From contig AJWJ01000309.1 in NCBI GenBank assembly GCA_000277445.1, positions 1-27,270 of the forward strand: a stretch of DNA of 27,270 nt. Direction: 5' to 3'. Below, piece after piece: positions 1 through 9,147 of the stretch (positions are counted from its first letter, which is position 1; every line of letters starts with the position of its first letter). The translations under genes were made by a program, and so were the position numbers. The notes beneath the pieces are model-generated. The model was not told where the DNA came from. It saw only the letters and a list, made by a program, of their open reading frames with translations, and searched no databases. This DNA is from Polysphondylium violaceum (taxonomy: Eukaryota > Evosea > Eumycetozoa > Dictyosteliales > Dictyosteliaceae).

Positions 1-1024
1 CCCTAAACTTTTTTTTTTTTTTTTTTTTTTTTATTTTGTTTAATTTGAATTTAATTTATTTGCGTATCAAATTAAACAATAACTATTCTGCGTTTTTGTA
101 TTGGATATTTTTATCACATCCAAATATCTCACTCACACTCACACACAAATATATTATATACATGATATATTGATTTTATTTTATTTTTTATTTTTGTTTT
201 CAACATCAATAATATTATTTTTCCTCTTCCTCTTACCCCTCACACTTGAATTAATGTATTAACATTTATTTCCATACCCCTTTCAATAGTAAACACAACA
301 GTATAATAGTGTAGAACCTCTAGTTTTTCAATTAAAATTATTATTCATATATCCAACAACAACAACAACAACAACATTTTTATTTTTTATTTTTAATTTT
401 GTGTACTAGTAATTAATCTCATATCTCAATCGCCGCTCACACACTTTCTACCTTGTCAAAAAATAAAATATCATCCAGTAGTACCACCACACACCACCAC
501 CATTCACACAACCAACCATTTTAATTATTTCATCATCAAGTAACACACACAAGCCAGCCAAATAGCATAAACAAACAAAAAAACAAAAGAAAAGAAAATA
601 ACCAAAAATCAATTAACTCTTTTCACTACAGATTTCTTTTTCTTTTTTCTTTTTTGTTTTTTTTAATTTTGTGTTATTCCTCTCTCACTAACCTTAGTCA
701 CAGAACTAATTTGTACTATCACTGTAAGTAGTAGTAGCTGTTTTTTTTTAAAATTTTGATCATCAATACTAATACTAAAAAAATTCCAACAACTAGAATT
801 TTGTAGAATTTTTTTTAAAAAAAAAAAGACCAACTTTCTTTTTTTTGTTTTCATTTTCCATATAGATTTTTAATTTTATCAACAAACCAACAGACACAAT
901 CAAGATATATTTTTCATATCTTTTTTTTTATTTTTTTTCCAGACACCTTTTCTTGTGAATACAACATATAAATAATACACACCACCTCACACATACCAAA
1001 AATAATATATATATAAAACATAAA
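1..1024. other. 5' intergenic region, no gene seen
   Basis: About 1 kb of A/T-rich DNA with a run of more than 20 T near the left edge, (CAA)n at about 358-375, and CA/CT-rich stretches at about 425-560. I see no convincing coding frame on either strand; the only open frames are translations of homopolymers. The part nearest 1025 probably holds the promoter and A-rich leader of the RGS gene. The single CCCTAAA at the very edge is not enough to call a telomere. Confidence 0.6.
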
Positions 1025-1636
1025 ATGATATATCCAAATGATGTAATGAATGAAGTACTTCGTGATGAAGTTGGATGTGGTCTATTTAAAAGTTATTTAA
1101 AAACTATATATTGTTCAGAGACATTACAGTTTTGGTTAGAGATTGAAAATTTTAAAGCAAATGCACCACCAGCCACACCAACTCTTAGTGGCCCCATTTT
1201 AGCCTTTTCATCTGCCCCCATAGAATCCTCTCCATCATCATCATCATCATCACCATCAAGCAGCAGCAAAAATAGACCATCCTCACCATCTGGCAAATAC
1301 TTGTCTCAAGAAGAGTTGCGTGTCAGTGCACAAAACGTCTTTGATAAATATCTCGAAAATGGTAGTGAATTTGAATTGAATATCGATGCATTCAGTAGAG
1401 AACTTGTTCGTCAGGCTTTGAACCAAGAGATTGATTCCTCTCTCTTTGACGATGTACAAAAAGTAGTTTACGAAAGTTTGTGGATGGATTGTTTCCCACC
1501 ATTCACCCACACTGCCGCCTATCATAAATATAAACAAGACACTGGTAAATGCCATCTTCCCGAATTTCTTCGTATTAGTTTTAAAAAAAAGAGTCCAAAA
1601 AAAGATGACATTAGAATGAAAACGGTGACAAAATAA
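1025..1636 (+). CDS. RGS-domain protein with a Ser/Pro-rich insert
   Basis: Single-exon gene of 203 aa. It is predicted to act as a GTPase-accelerating regulator of heterotrimeric G-alpha subunits. The first half of an RGS fold is seen at residues 10-45 (GLFKSYL, then LQFWLEIENF). The second half is at 95-168, with a helix around NVFDKYLENGS, then FDDVQKVVYESLWMDCFPPF and TAAYHKY, which match the usual end of the domain. Between them, residues 46-92 form a low-complexity Ser/Pro stretch, an unusual place for an insertion. The tail (185-203) is Lys-rich. The ATG follows an A-rich leader as is usual in these amoebae, and no earlier in-frame ATG is apparent. There is no DEP, kinase or other accessory domain, so it is a minimal RGS protein. 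Family assignment is confident; which G-alpha it acts on cannot be seen. Confidence 0.85.
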   Translation: MIYPNDVMNEVLRDEVGCGLFKSYLKTIYCSETLQFWLEIENFKANAPPATPTLSGPILAFSSAPIESSPSSSSSSPSSSSKNRPSSPSGKYLSQEELRVSAQNVFDKYLENGSEFELNIDAFSRELVRQALNQEIDSSLFDDVQKVVYESLWMDCFPPFTHTAAYHKYKQDTGKCHLPEFLRISFKKKSPKKDDIRMKTVTK

Positions 1637-2060
1637 TAATCCGGTTTTTTGTTTATTTATAAATCTTTTTTTCTTTATATAATAACTAAAAAACACAACA
1701 TATAATATAGTAGTAGTAAATAGTAGTAATAATAATAACTTAATTAATTAATTAATAATAATATCTTTTTATAATAAAATTATAATAATTTTTTTTAGAA
1801 TCTCCCAAAATTAATAATTTTCTCTTTTTATATGAATTTAATTTATTTATATCATATAGCAAATTATTTCTTGAATTATTTGTTTTTGTTTTTCTTTTTT
1901 TTGTTTTTTTTTTTTTTTTTTTTTTCTAGTTTTTTCAAAAAAAATGGCGGGTGAACGTTTTTTTCAAATTAATTAGTTGTTATCATTTTTCATTTTCTGT
2001 AGTCACATTAAATATAAATATAAATTGTAACATTACACATATAGATAAATATAATACATA
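1637..2060. other. RGS/kinesin intergenic spacer
   Basis: About 420 bp of A/T-rich DNA between two same-strand genes, with TAA/TTA repeats around 1700-1780 and a long T run at about 1900-1925. It presumably holds the RGS 3' end and the kinesin promoter. No gene or structured element is evident. Confidence 0.5.
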
Positions 2061-4037
2061 ATGAATGAGAATGTTATAGTTGCAGTAAGAGCTCGACCCT
2101 TTAATCCGGATGAGATCAAGGGGTCGGAACATTCTTTGTGGAGTTTAAATTATCAGACAATTGCTTCATTACCACCTCCCACTCTAATAGAAAAGAATAT
2201 GACTACACCCATCAAGGGATCAACAACAACAACATCAACAACTACATCTATAAAAACACCAATGAAAACACCAATGAAATCAAGTATATCTACACCAATG
2301 AAATCAACAACAGCCACAGCAACACCAATGAAAACACCATCAAGACCAAGTTTGGCACCGGTGGTTAGTAGTACATCAAAATTTGTATCCAATGCATATT
2401 CATTTGATCATTTATTTGCACCAGATTCAGACAATATGGATATTTATGAAAAGGTAGCAAAAAAAGTGATAAAGAGTAGTATGGAGGGTATAAATGCATC
2501 CATTTTGGCATATGGACAGACGGCAAGTGGCAAGACATATACCATGAAGGGTACGGGTAAAAAGAACCCGGGTATTATACCATTGTCGATTCAAGATGTG
2601 TTTACATATATCCAGCAAGCAAGTGATAAAGAGTTTTTGTTGCGTGTCAGTTATCTAGAGATTTACAACGAGGTTATCAATGATCTTTTGGCACCGGAGA
2701 ACATCAATTTAAAGATACACGAGGACCCCAACGGACAGATTTACGTTGGCAACCTCAAGGAAGAGATTGTCTTGTCACTCGACCATGTCATGTCACTCAT
2801 ATCGGCAGGTGAGGCCCACAGACACGTTGGCACGACCAATTACAATGATCAGAGTTCAAGATCGCATACTATATTTAGAATGATTATTGAAAGCAAGGAT
2901 ATTGGTGGCGACGCAACGACGGACGGCGCATCGTCGACCAGTGGAAAGCCTGTGCGATACAGTTGTTTAAATTTAATAGATTTGGCAGGCAGTGAAAAGG
3001 CCAGTGATGGTTTGAATGCCATTCGAAACAAAGAGGGTGCCTACATCAACAAGAGTTTGTTGACTCTTGGCACAGTCATTAGCAAACTCAGTGAAAAGGC
3101 CAATGGCCATGTTCCCTTCAGAGACAGCAAGCTCACAAGAATCCTTCAAAATTCATTGAGTGGCAACTCGCGTGTCGCCATCATTTGCACCATCACCTTG
3201 GCATCCAACAATTTTGAAGAAACCCACAATACATTAAAGTTTGCCAGCAGGGCCAAACAAATTACAAACAATGCAAAGATTAATGAAATTGTAGATGACA
3301 AGGCCCTCCTCAAACAATATCGTCACGAAATTGCCGAGTTGAAATCCAAACTCAACGATGCGCTCAATGTGGAAAAAAGTTTACAAACTGTTCAGTCTGA
3401 AAAGGAAAAAGTTGTATTAAATAATGAAGAGTTGTCAAATAAATTATTAGAGGCAGAAAAGACAAGAACTATGCTTGAATCAAAGATTCAACATTTAACC
3501 AAACTCATTCTCGTCTCTTCATCCATTGGTAATATGAAGACAAAATCTGGTTTTTCATCACCCAGCCAATCATCTGCTAATCAAGTTGCAACATCATCAT
3601 CTAGTCTAAATCTAACACCATCATCAATCAATAGTCAATTATCAAGTATATCTATTTCATCACCAAATGACAATGGTAGTAGTAGTAATAATATATCAAC
3701 AATGGAAAAAGAATTAATGCAATTACAAAGTAAAATTACTAAAATGGAATTTGAAATGGAGGAAAAGAATAGAAAAATTGAATTTTTAAACAACTTTAAT
3801 CCAGATACAGGGCTGGAAAAGATTAAGGAATTAGAGTCTGAATTGGTGCAAAGGGATATGGATCTCAGTCTCTATCAACGAGAGTCTAATAGATTACAAT
3901 CAGTTTTGACACAAAAGGAAGATAAAATTAATCAATTGGAAAGTAAGCTCAGAGATATCTTGAGTAAATGTAAAGAACTTGAACAAGAAAATCAATCTCT
4001 AAAATCAAAAGTAGATGACTATGAAGTTATGTATTAA
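2061..4037 (+). CDS. kif11: Kinesin-7 (CENP-E-type) motor protein
   Basis: Single-exon gene of 658 aa: an N-terminal plus-end-type kinesin motor (1-410) followed by coiled coil (about 411-485 and 550-655). The motor shows the P-loop GQTASGKT (152-159), switch I NDQSSRSH (262-269), switch II DLAGSE (307-312), then NKSLLTLGTVI and VPFRDSKLTRILQNSLSGN. The start VIVAVRARPFN and neck KFASRAKQITN resemble the CENP-E family. Residues 35-105 are a Thr/Ser-rich insertion in the first loop of the motor with six T-P-x-K/R motifs. A Ser-rich linker (about 487-548) splits the coiled coil. The length is close to that remembered for D. discoideum Kif11, a CENP-E-like kinesin and not the same as human KIF11/Eg5; orthology is inferred, and family-level assignment is firm. 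It likely acts at kinetochores or spindle microtubules. Confidence 0.85.
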   Translation: MNENVIVAVRARPFNPDEIKGSEHSLWSLNYQTIASLPPPTLIEKNMTTPIKGSTTTTSTTTSIKTPMKTPMKSSISTPMKSTTATATPMKTPSRPSLAPVVSSTSKFVSNAYSFDHLFAPDSDNMDIYEKVAKKVIKSSMEGINASILAYGQTASGKTYTMKGTGKKNPGIIPLSIQDVFTYIQQASDKEFLLRVSYLEIYNEVINDLLAPENINLKIHEDPNGQIYVGNLKEEIVLSLDHVMSLISAGEAHRHVGTTNYNDQSSRSHTIFRMIIESKDIGGDATTDGASSTSGKPVRYSCLNLIDLAGSEKASDGLNAIRNKEGAYINKSLLTLGTVISKLSEKANGHVPFRDSKLTRILQNSLSGNSRVAIICTITLASNNFEETHNTLKFASRAKQITNNAKINEIVDDKALLKQYRHEIAELKSKLNDALNVEKSLQTVQSEKEKVVLNNEELSNKLLEAEKTRTMLESKIQHLTKLILVSSSIGNMKTKSGFSSPSQSSANQVATSSSSLNLTPSSINSQLSSISISSPNDNGSSSNNISTMEKELMQLQSKITKMEFEMEEKNRKIEFLNNFNPDTGLEKIKELESELVQRDMDLSLYQRESNRLQSVLTQKEDKINQLESKLRDILSKCKELEQENQSLKSKVDDYEVMY

Positions 4038-5241
4038 GAGGGTTTTTTTCTTTTTTCTTTTTTTTTTTTGTTTATCCTTTAAATAAATAATAAAATATGT
4101 ATAATCGGTACTATTGAATAATCTTTTAAAAAGCATAGTCGACTAGGTGTTCCCTTTTTTAAAATTATGGTGGTGACATATCATGTCTTCGGATGGTAAT
4201 TTATTTTGTTGGCCGCACCATCTGAAGACATCATATGTCAGAGGCCTTCATTCTGCGAAAGAATTCAAACAAAATTGTGGCGGCCATAATGAAGAGTACT
4301 TGGAAAAGCATCAAAGGCAGGTTTGAACATGCATGTTATATTTCGATGTTTAAAGCATATCTCTTTTGATTGATTCAACCCATTTGATTTTAATTTTCAC
4401 TCATAAATTAGTTATTATAAAATATTTTTATTATTTTGTAATCTTTGTTGTCATATATAACACATATGTTTTCTTTATGATGGTAGGTAGTTTAACGTTT
4501 TAAAAAAATCTATCATACCCTTAGATCAAGTGCTCATGATCAAGATTGAATGTTTTTTTATTCCACCCCCTCATATTTTTTTTTTTTCCCACACCAAGAG
4601 ATGATCGAAAACAATCATTATCAGAATTGAATTAATCGTTGTCAAGCGAAGTGAAGCGGAGTAGAGTGTTAAAAAACTATATAATTATTATTATTGGATA
4701 TTTTTAATTATATCATTGAATTGGGATATATGAATGGGGGTGAGGGTAAGAGGGTAGAGGTGAAAAGATTTGATCGAGATTGTATGTGTGACTGTTAATA
4801 TTAAAATGAGATTGATTTTTTATAACAGTGGTAAAAGGATATTAATATAAACAGGATTAATATAAAGAGTAATGATAACAGTTTACTCTTTAGGATTTAA
4901 TCTCGACAACCAATAGCAACATGGTTGGTTAATTAAACACACACATTTTGTTAATACCATACGGTGTATCCTATTTACTCTTTTCAAAATTTTAATACCA
5001 ATAGAGTGACTTTATGATTTCTCAATGCTGCCATTTAAAGATTTACTTTAAATAGGGTCTATATTAAAATAGATAATCTAAAAATTGACTTTTTGTCAAA
5101 AATGGTGATTCATTTTAAAACCTCTGTATTGAGTTTGTTTTGGAAAACTATTTAAGTCAATTAGTAATTACTCTTTTTTTCATTCAAAACAACAACAATA
5201 ACATTACCGCAAATCAAATAAATCTATATCTATATAAAAAA
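4038..5241. other. Long intergenic region with hairpin and G-rich patch
   Basis: Roughly 1.2 kb without an open frame of interest. It contains a strong inverted repeat (4174-4240), a G/A-rich stretch on the plus strand (4723-4760), a 9-bp stem TAAAGAGTA/TACTCTTTA (4863-4871 and 4884-4892) and a purine-rich patch near 4645-4672. The last 100 bp carry the leader of the small gene starting at 5242. Confidence 0.5.
4174..4240 (+). ncRNA. Candidate miRNA-like hairpin precursor
   Basis: The arms 4174-4197 and 4217-4240 are reverse complements over 24 positions with a 19-nt loop. As plus-strand RNA the stem has 22 Watson-Crick pairs, one G-U and one C-C mismatch; as minus-strand RNA the G-U becomes an A-C mismatch, so the plus strand folds better. 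Pairing stops sharply at both ends. The size and near-perfect pairing resemble the short hairpins from which amoebal Dicer products arise, but no transcription evidence is available. A transposon end or a cruciform regulatory site are the alternatives. Confidence 0.3.
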
Positions 5242-5511
5242 ATGACCATTTTAAGTAAATATTTGTAAATTAAATGTTTTTAAAACAATATATTAATAAC
5301 CAATTCATATTTAGATTCTATTCAAAACTTTGGTAGCTTTAATAATACAAATAAACAAATTAGATCAGAAGCAGGTAAAGTCCAATCAAATTCATATTCA
5401 TCATCTACACAAGGCTCTAATCAAAATGCCGATGCTTTACTTTACGTTTGGTGCAAAGGTTGTTCAATCTGTAACAAAAGATTCCCTCATTGCTTAAACT
5501 GTGCTTTGTAA
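5242..5511 (+). CDS. Small Cys-rich protein, HssA-like N-terminus
   Basis: Two-exon gene, 69 aa. The first exon is only 13 nt (5242-5254; M-T-I-L plus one base), the intron runs 5255-5314 (GTAAAT...TTTAG), and exon 2 is 5315-5511. The start MTILNSIQNFGSF recalls the HssA/B/2C/7E family of small dictyostelid proteins, which begin with MT, a short hydrophobic run and Ser. The middle is Ser/Asn/Gln-rich. The C-terminus packs five Cys in a short span (C-x2-C-x2-C-x6-C-x2-C, residues 51-67), which could bind metal or form disulphides; no signal peptide is seen, so metal is the more natural guess. Function is unknown. The family resemblance is by eye and only moderately supported. Confidence 0.65.
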
Positions 5512-5760
5512 AATTGTTGGTTATTATTATTATTTATTATTATTTAACAAACATACCATTCCGATATTATTTATTTATTTCCGATTCCTATCATATATGT
5601 GTACACAGTAATAAAAGAACATCATACAATGATTTTTAAAAATTCTCTGAAATTTGTCATCATTTGTTGTTTTTCGTTTTTTTTTTCTTTTTTTTTACAA
5701 AACAATATAAATTTCATTCTTTCGGCATTGTTATTTATTTAAATTAAATAACGATATTCG

Positions 5761-6874
5761 ATGTTTCGAATCTGTAAATTACTAAAAAACAACATTAATA
5801 TTATTAGTACTACTACTCCTATCAATCATACCACAGTGAATAGAAGCAACGATAGTATGGTATCGCAAATCACAACACCAACAAAAAAAGAACCAAAACT
5901 AATCATTCTTGAAGGAAATATAAGTGCTGGGTGAGTAGTCTATACAGATTTTGATCATGGTTATATACTAATATAACTCTATATGATTTATATAGAAAAA
6001 CATCACTTTCAGCTAAACTTGGAGATATATTGGGATATAGTGTTTTTCTTGAACCCATCACAACAAATCCCTATCTAACAGATTTTTATAGAGAGCCTTC
6101 TAAATATGCATTGGTGATGCAGTTGTGGCTTTTAGATCAAAGATATAATACATTTTTAAATGCTGTAAAATATGCTTTGGAATATAGTTTGTATTTAATG
6201 TAGAGTATGTTTTTTGATATACTATATTAATACAATATTTAGATAGTGGAGTTATTTTAGATAGATCAGTGTATAGTGATTGGGTATTTGCAGAGAATTG
6301 TAGATTAGAGGGACTCATTTCGGAAAAAGGATTTATTGAATACAAGAATCAAAGAGAAAAGTATTTATCAAATATACCCATACCAGAGGTGACACTGTAT
6401 TTGGATGTAAAACCCGAAGAATGTTTAAAACGAATACAAACACTTAGAAAAAGAGACTGTGAACAAAATATACCGTTATCGTATCTCAAGGGATTGGATT
6501 CCTGTTACTCTGATTTCCTAAAGGAAATGAATGAAAAAGGATCAAATGTCCTCAGTGTCGATTGGACACATTTTGGTGATCCAAACACAATAGCAAATGA
6601 AATCAAACCCTTTTTATCTTTACCTTCCTCTCTTTCAAATTGTATAAACAAAAATACTTTGTCTACTATAAATGATTTGTATGTATCTATATTGTATGAT
6701 AGTAGTCGTAGTAGGAGTAAAATACTAGATTTACTAATATGATTGTAATTTAGAATTGAAAAACAAAAGATTTTAAACAAACATAGTCACTTTGATCAAA
6801 ATAAAACTGAAAAAGAATTTTTGATTAAAGAAATGAACGATACTCAAAATAATATTAATCTTTTAAATAAATAA
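5761..6874 (+). CDS. Deoxynucleoside kinase (dAK/dGK type)
   Basis: Four exons (5761-5930, 5996-6186, 6243-6678, 6754-6874) give 305 aa in one frame. It phosphorylates deoxyribonucleosides for salvage. The P-loop GNISAGKTS (52-60) is split by intron 1. The catalytic/substrate motif LDRSVYSD is at 126-133, and a LID-like RKRD lies near 190. The fold matches the dCK/dGK/dAK family; dAK and dGK, both present in Dictyostelium, cannot be told apart by eye. The first 16 residues carry R3, K6 and K9 and no acidic residue, compatible with a mitochondrial presequence. Intron 2 uses a GTTTGT donor, less usual than the GTA donors nearby. Intron 3 (GTATGT, with TACTAAT upstream of TTTAG) replaces a shorter read-through end at 6742 and gives a Lys/Gln/Asn-rich C-terminal helix instead. 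Confidence 0.85.
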
Positions 6875-6965
6875 AAAAAGAGATTAGATATATATGTTTT
6901 TCGTTTATCTTTTTATCTTGATAGTATTATAGTATGATGATTGGATTTATATACAATTTTAGTTT

Positions 6966-6990
6966 CCCCATAATAAAACACAGCCCATAA
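6966..6990 (+). promoter_or_regulatory. Two DUSE-like CCCATAAT motifs
   Basis: CCCATAAT occurs twice within 25 bp (about 6967-6974 and 6983-6990). Dictyostelium small ncRNA genes (snRNAs, snoRNAs, class I RNAs) carry an upstream element (DUSE) containing CCCATAA some 60 bp before the start. I found no other CCCATAA in the window on either strand. The assignment rests on memory of the motif and on its position beside a structured block. Confidence 0.35.
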
Positions 6991-6997
6991 TAATACA

Positions 6998-7127
6998 AGA
7001 GGCAGAGACCCAAGGACTAAGTCTTTCACCAATGATGGCAGCTTTTCTAGGTAATCCTGAAATACTGTGTTTTTCTCTAACCTCTAATAATTTAGGGTAT
7101 GTTGCACCGATATAGGTACATGTGCAA
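6998..7127 (+). ncRNA. Candidate structured small RNA, snRNA-like layout
   Basis: Outer stem AGAGG (6998-7002) with CCTCT (7081-7085), continued after a small internal loop by GAGA (7005-7008) with TCTC (7074-7077). Inside lie a hairpin near 7013-7027 (AAGGAC, loop TAA, GTCTTT) and AGG/CCT around 7050-7058. Downstream come a short A/U-rich stretch, AATTTAGGG, and a 3' hairpin TTGCAC...GTGCAA (about 7102-7127). This order (5' stem, Sm-like single strand, 3' hairpin) resembles an snRNA, but it is not U1, U2, U4, U5 or U6 by their known conserved blocks. If a DUSE lies 60 bp upstream of the start, transcription would begin nearer 7045, so the true ends are uncertain. Confidence 0.3.
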
Positions 7128-7387
7128 ATAAACAACAATATTGTAATTAATAAACTTTGAAAATTAAAGATTGCAGACTGTTTAATAGGTATGTGTATGT
7201 AAATGTTAGAGATATTCTATATTTTATTCAAAGAGTATATAGCTATCATCATTACCATTATTGTAAAGATATATAAATAAATCACAAGTTTTAAAGAAAA
7301 TTTAAAAAAAATTTATCTTCTTTTTTTTTTTTTTTTCCCTTTATCCTTTTTGTCCACGTTCATATGAAAATTTAATTTAATTTATAA

Positions 7388-8923
7388 ATGATAGTAAATG
7401 CTACAAAATTAACATATAGCAGTGCTGTAATAGATTCAATAGAGAAAAGTAAAAACAACAACAATAACAACAATGATAGCAATAGTATAAAGGAGATTAA
7501 AAAGAATGAAGAAGATGTAAATAAAAAAAAGAACCCTAAACCTGCGAAAACAATCTCTTTATCAAAACAGAGAAAAGAGTTTGAAGCAAATAATCCATTC
7601 ACTTTAACTAGTTTTTTAAAACAGCCTTGTTTAGAAACAACAACAACAACAAGGACATCAAAACAACAAAATAACAAAAAGGTTATTAAAAAGAGTAGTA
7701 ATGTAGTGCAGAAAACAAAAACTATCATCAAGAGAAAGCCTCCATCAATACTATCAACAAGAGAGAAAAAGAAATCATATATCATTAAAGATTCTTTGAA
7801 ACCTGTAAAACCAACTACTCTTAAAAGAGATATTTTATTATATAGAAAAATTAAAAATGATTTCCTTTTAAATAATAGTAATAGTAATAGTAATAATAAT
7901 AATAACAATAATAATAATAATAATAATGAATTGGATACTCAATTATCAAATTTATCATTAAACAATGACAATAGTGATAGTAATAATAATAATCAAAATC
8001 AAAATCAAAAAGAATATATAAATGATTATATTAATCAAATTTTACCAAATATTGAAATTGATACATTGTGTAAAGAATTTTTAAAAAAATTAAAACAATT
8101 CCAAGACAACTCTATGAAATCCAATCCAATTGGTAAAGGTAAACAAAGATTGGTTCATGGTATTAGAGAAATTGTGAAATTGTTGGATTCTGGTCAAATT
8201 TCTTGTGTTATTATTGCCCCAAACTTGGAGGATTCAGATGCAATCAATGATTTAATTGTCAAGATTATTAAACTTTGTAAATTTAGAAAAGTATTGTATA
8301 CATTTGCTCTATCAAGAAGAGTTTTGGGTAGAGTCATTGGTATGACAATTAAAGTTAGTGCCATCGGTATATTGGACTATGATGGTGTAAATGAAATTTA
8401 TCAAAATATTTTTACAAAAACATTACAATCTAGAAATCAATTTAAAGCTGATTCAAATATTCGTATTACTACTTCTACTTCTACGACGACGACGACTACT
8501 ACTACTCCTAATCAAGAAGAAAAAGAACACAAGATAATCAAAGATTTATTTAAAAAAGAGAAAAAAGAAATTAAAGCTAAACATTTGGCATTTGTTGCAG
8601 AATCTCAAAAAGTGAAAAAAGAAAAGGAATTGGCTTTATCTAAAACTAGACCAAAAAAGAGTATCGTAAAAGATGATGATAATGTTGAAAAAGATAAAGT
8701 AGAAAATCTAAAAGATAAAAAAAAAGGAAAAGATAATAATAATAGTAAAAATAATAAAAATAGTAGTAGTAAACAAATTCATCAACAATCTATAGATGAT
8801 AATAGTAAAGATGTTTCTGATCAATTATTGTATGATAACACCAACACCAACACCAATAACAACAAATTAGATCATCAACATCATAATTCACATTATAACA
8901 AAAAAAAGAAAAAGAAAAATTAA
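7388..8923 (+). CDS. SECIS-binding protein 2-like (L7Ae/L30e domain)
   Basis: Single exon, 511 aa. The core at about 225-340 is an L7Ae/L30e kink-turn RNA-binding domain. GKGKQRLVHGIREIVKLL, CVIIAPNLEDSD, FALSRRVLGRVIG and AIGILDYDG match the SBP2/SECISBP2 subgroup, where the Arg/Gly-rich loop contacts the SECIS RNA. SBP2 recruits the selenocysteine elongation factor to selenoprotein mRNAs; Dictyostelids are known to make selenoproteins, so the role is plausible. The N-terminal 160 residues are basic and disordered, followed by Asn runs at about 160-205. The C-terminal 150 residues are Lys/Asn-rich with a likely charged helix at about 375-430 (KEKKEIKAKHLAFVAESQK). No selenoprotein gene is seen nearby. 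Ribosomal L7Ae relatives are shorter and lack these extensions. Confidence 0.75.
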   Translation: MIVNATKLTYSSAVIDSIEKSKNNNNNNNDSNSIKEIKKNEEDVNKKKNPKPAKTISLSKQRKEFEANNPFTLTSFLKQPCLETTTTTRTSKQQNNKKVIKKSSNVVQKTKTIIKRKPPSILSTREKKKSYIIKDSLKPVKPTTLKRDILLYRKIKNDFLLNNSNSNSNNNNNNNNNNNNELDTQLSNLSLNNDNSDSNNNNQNQNQKEYINDYINQILPNIEIDTLCKEFLKKLKQFQDNSMKSNPIGKGKQRLVHGIREIVKLLDSGQISCVIIAPNLEDSDAINDLIVKIIKLCKFRKVLYTFALSRRVLGRVIGMTIKVSAIGILDYDGVNEIYQNIFTKTLQSRNQFKADSNIRITTSTSTTTTTTTTPNQEEKEHKIIKDLFKKEKKEIKAKHLAFVAESQKVKKEKELALSKTRPKKSIVKDDDNVEKDKVENLKDKKKGKDNNNSKNNKNSSSKQIHQQSIDDNSKDVSDQLLYDNTNTNTNNNKLDHQHHNSHYNKKKKKKN

Positions 8924-9147
8924 ATCTTTCAGACATAATTGGTAGACAGATATCTATAGAATAAAAATAGGAAAAGGCTTTATTTATAAATATTGATAAA
9001 TTTAGGAAATAGATAATAAAATGGTATTATTAAATAATTTGTATGGATATAGAAATTGTATTTTTTCCAAATAAATATAAATTTTTTATCTTCTTTCTCA
9101 CCATCATATCCTCATAGATATAGATATAGATAAATTATTTTATAAAA

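Larger units (their letters stand above)
6875..7387. other. Intergenic region with ncRNA candidate
   Basis: About 510 bp between two plus-strand genes. Apart from the structured, G+C-richer block at 6998-7127 and the two upstream CCCATAAT motifs, it is ordinary A/T-rich spacer with a T-rich run at about 7320-7336. Confidence 0.5.

Noticed and set aside
1-8. CCCTAAAC at the window edge as a telomere repeat
   Set aside because: Only one copy, followed by a T run; the same CCCTAAA also occurs inside the gene at 7388. No repeat array is present.
663-854. Minus-strand 63-codon open frame
   Set aside because: It is the complement of T/A homopolymers in the leader region and has no gene-like composition.
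6269-6742. Kinase ORF ending at 6742 as a complete gene
   Set aside because: It lacks the P-loop and starts mid-fold; exons upstream and a well-formed intron at 6679-6753 give a full kinase.
6998-7127. C/D-box snoRNA reading of the ncRNA candidate
   Set aside because: ATGATGG and CTGA are present but only about 20 nt apart and not next to a terminal stem, so the C/D layout does not fit.
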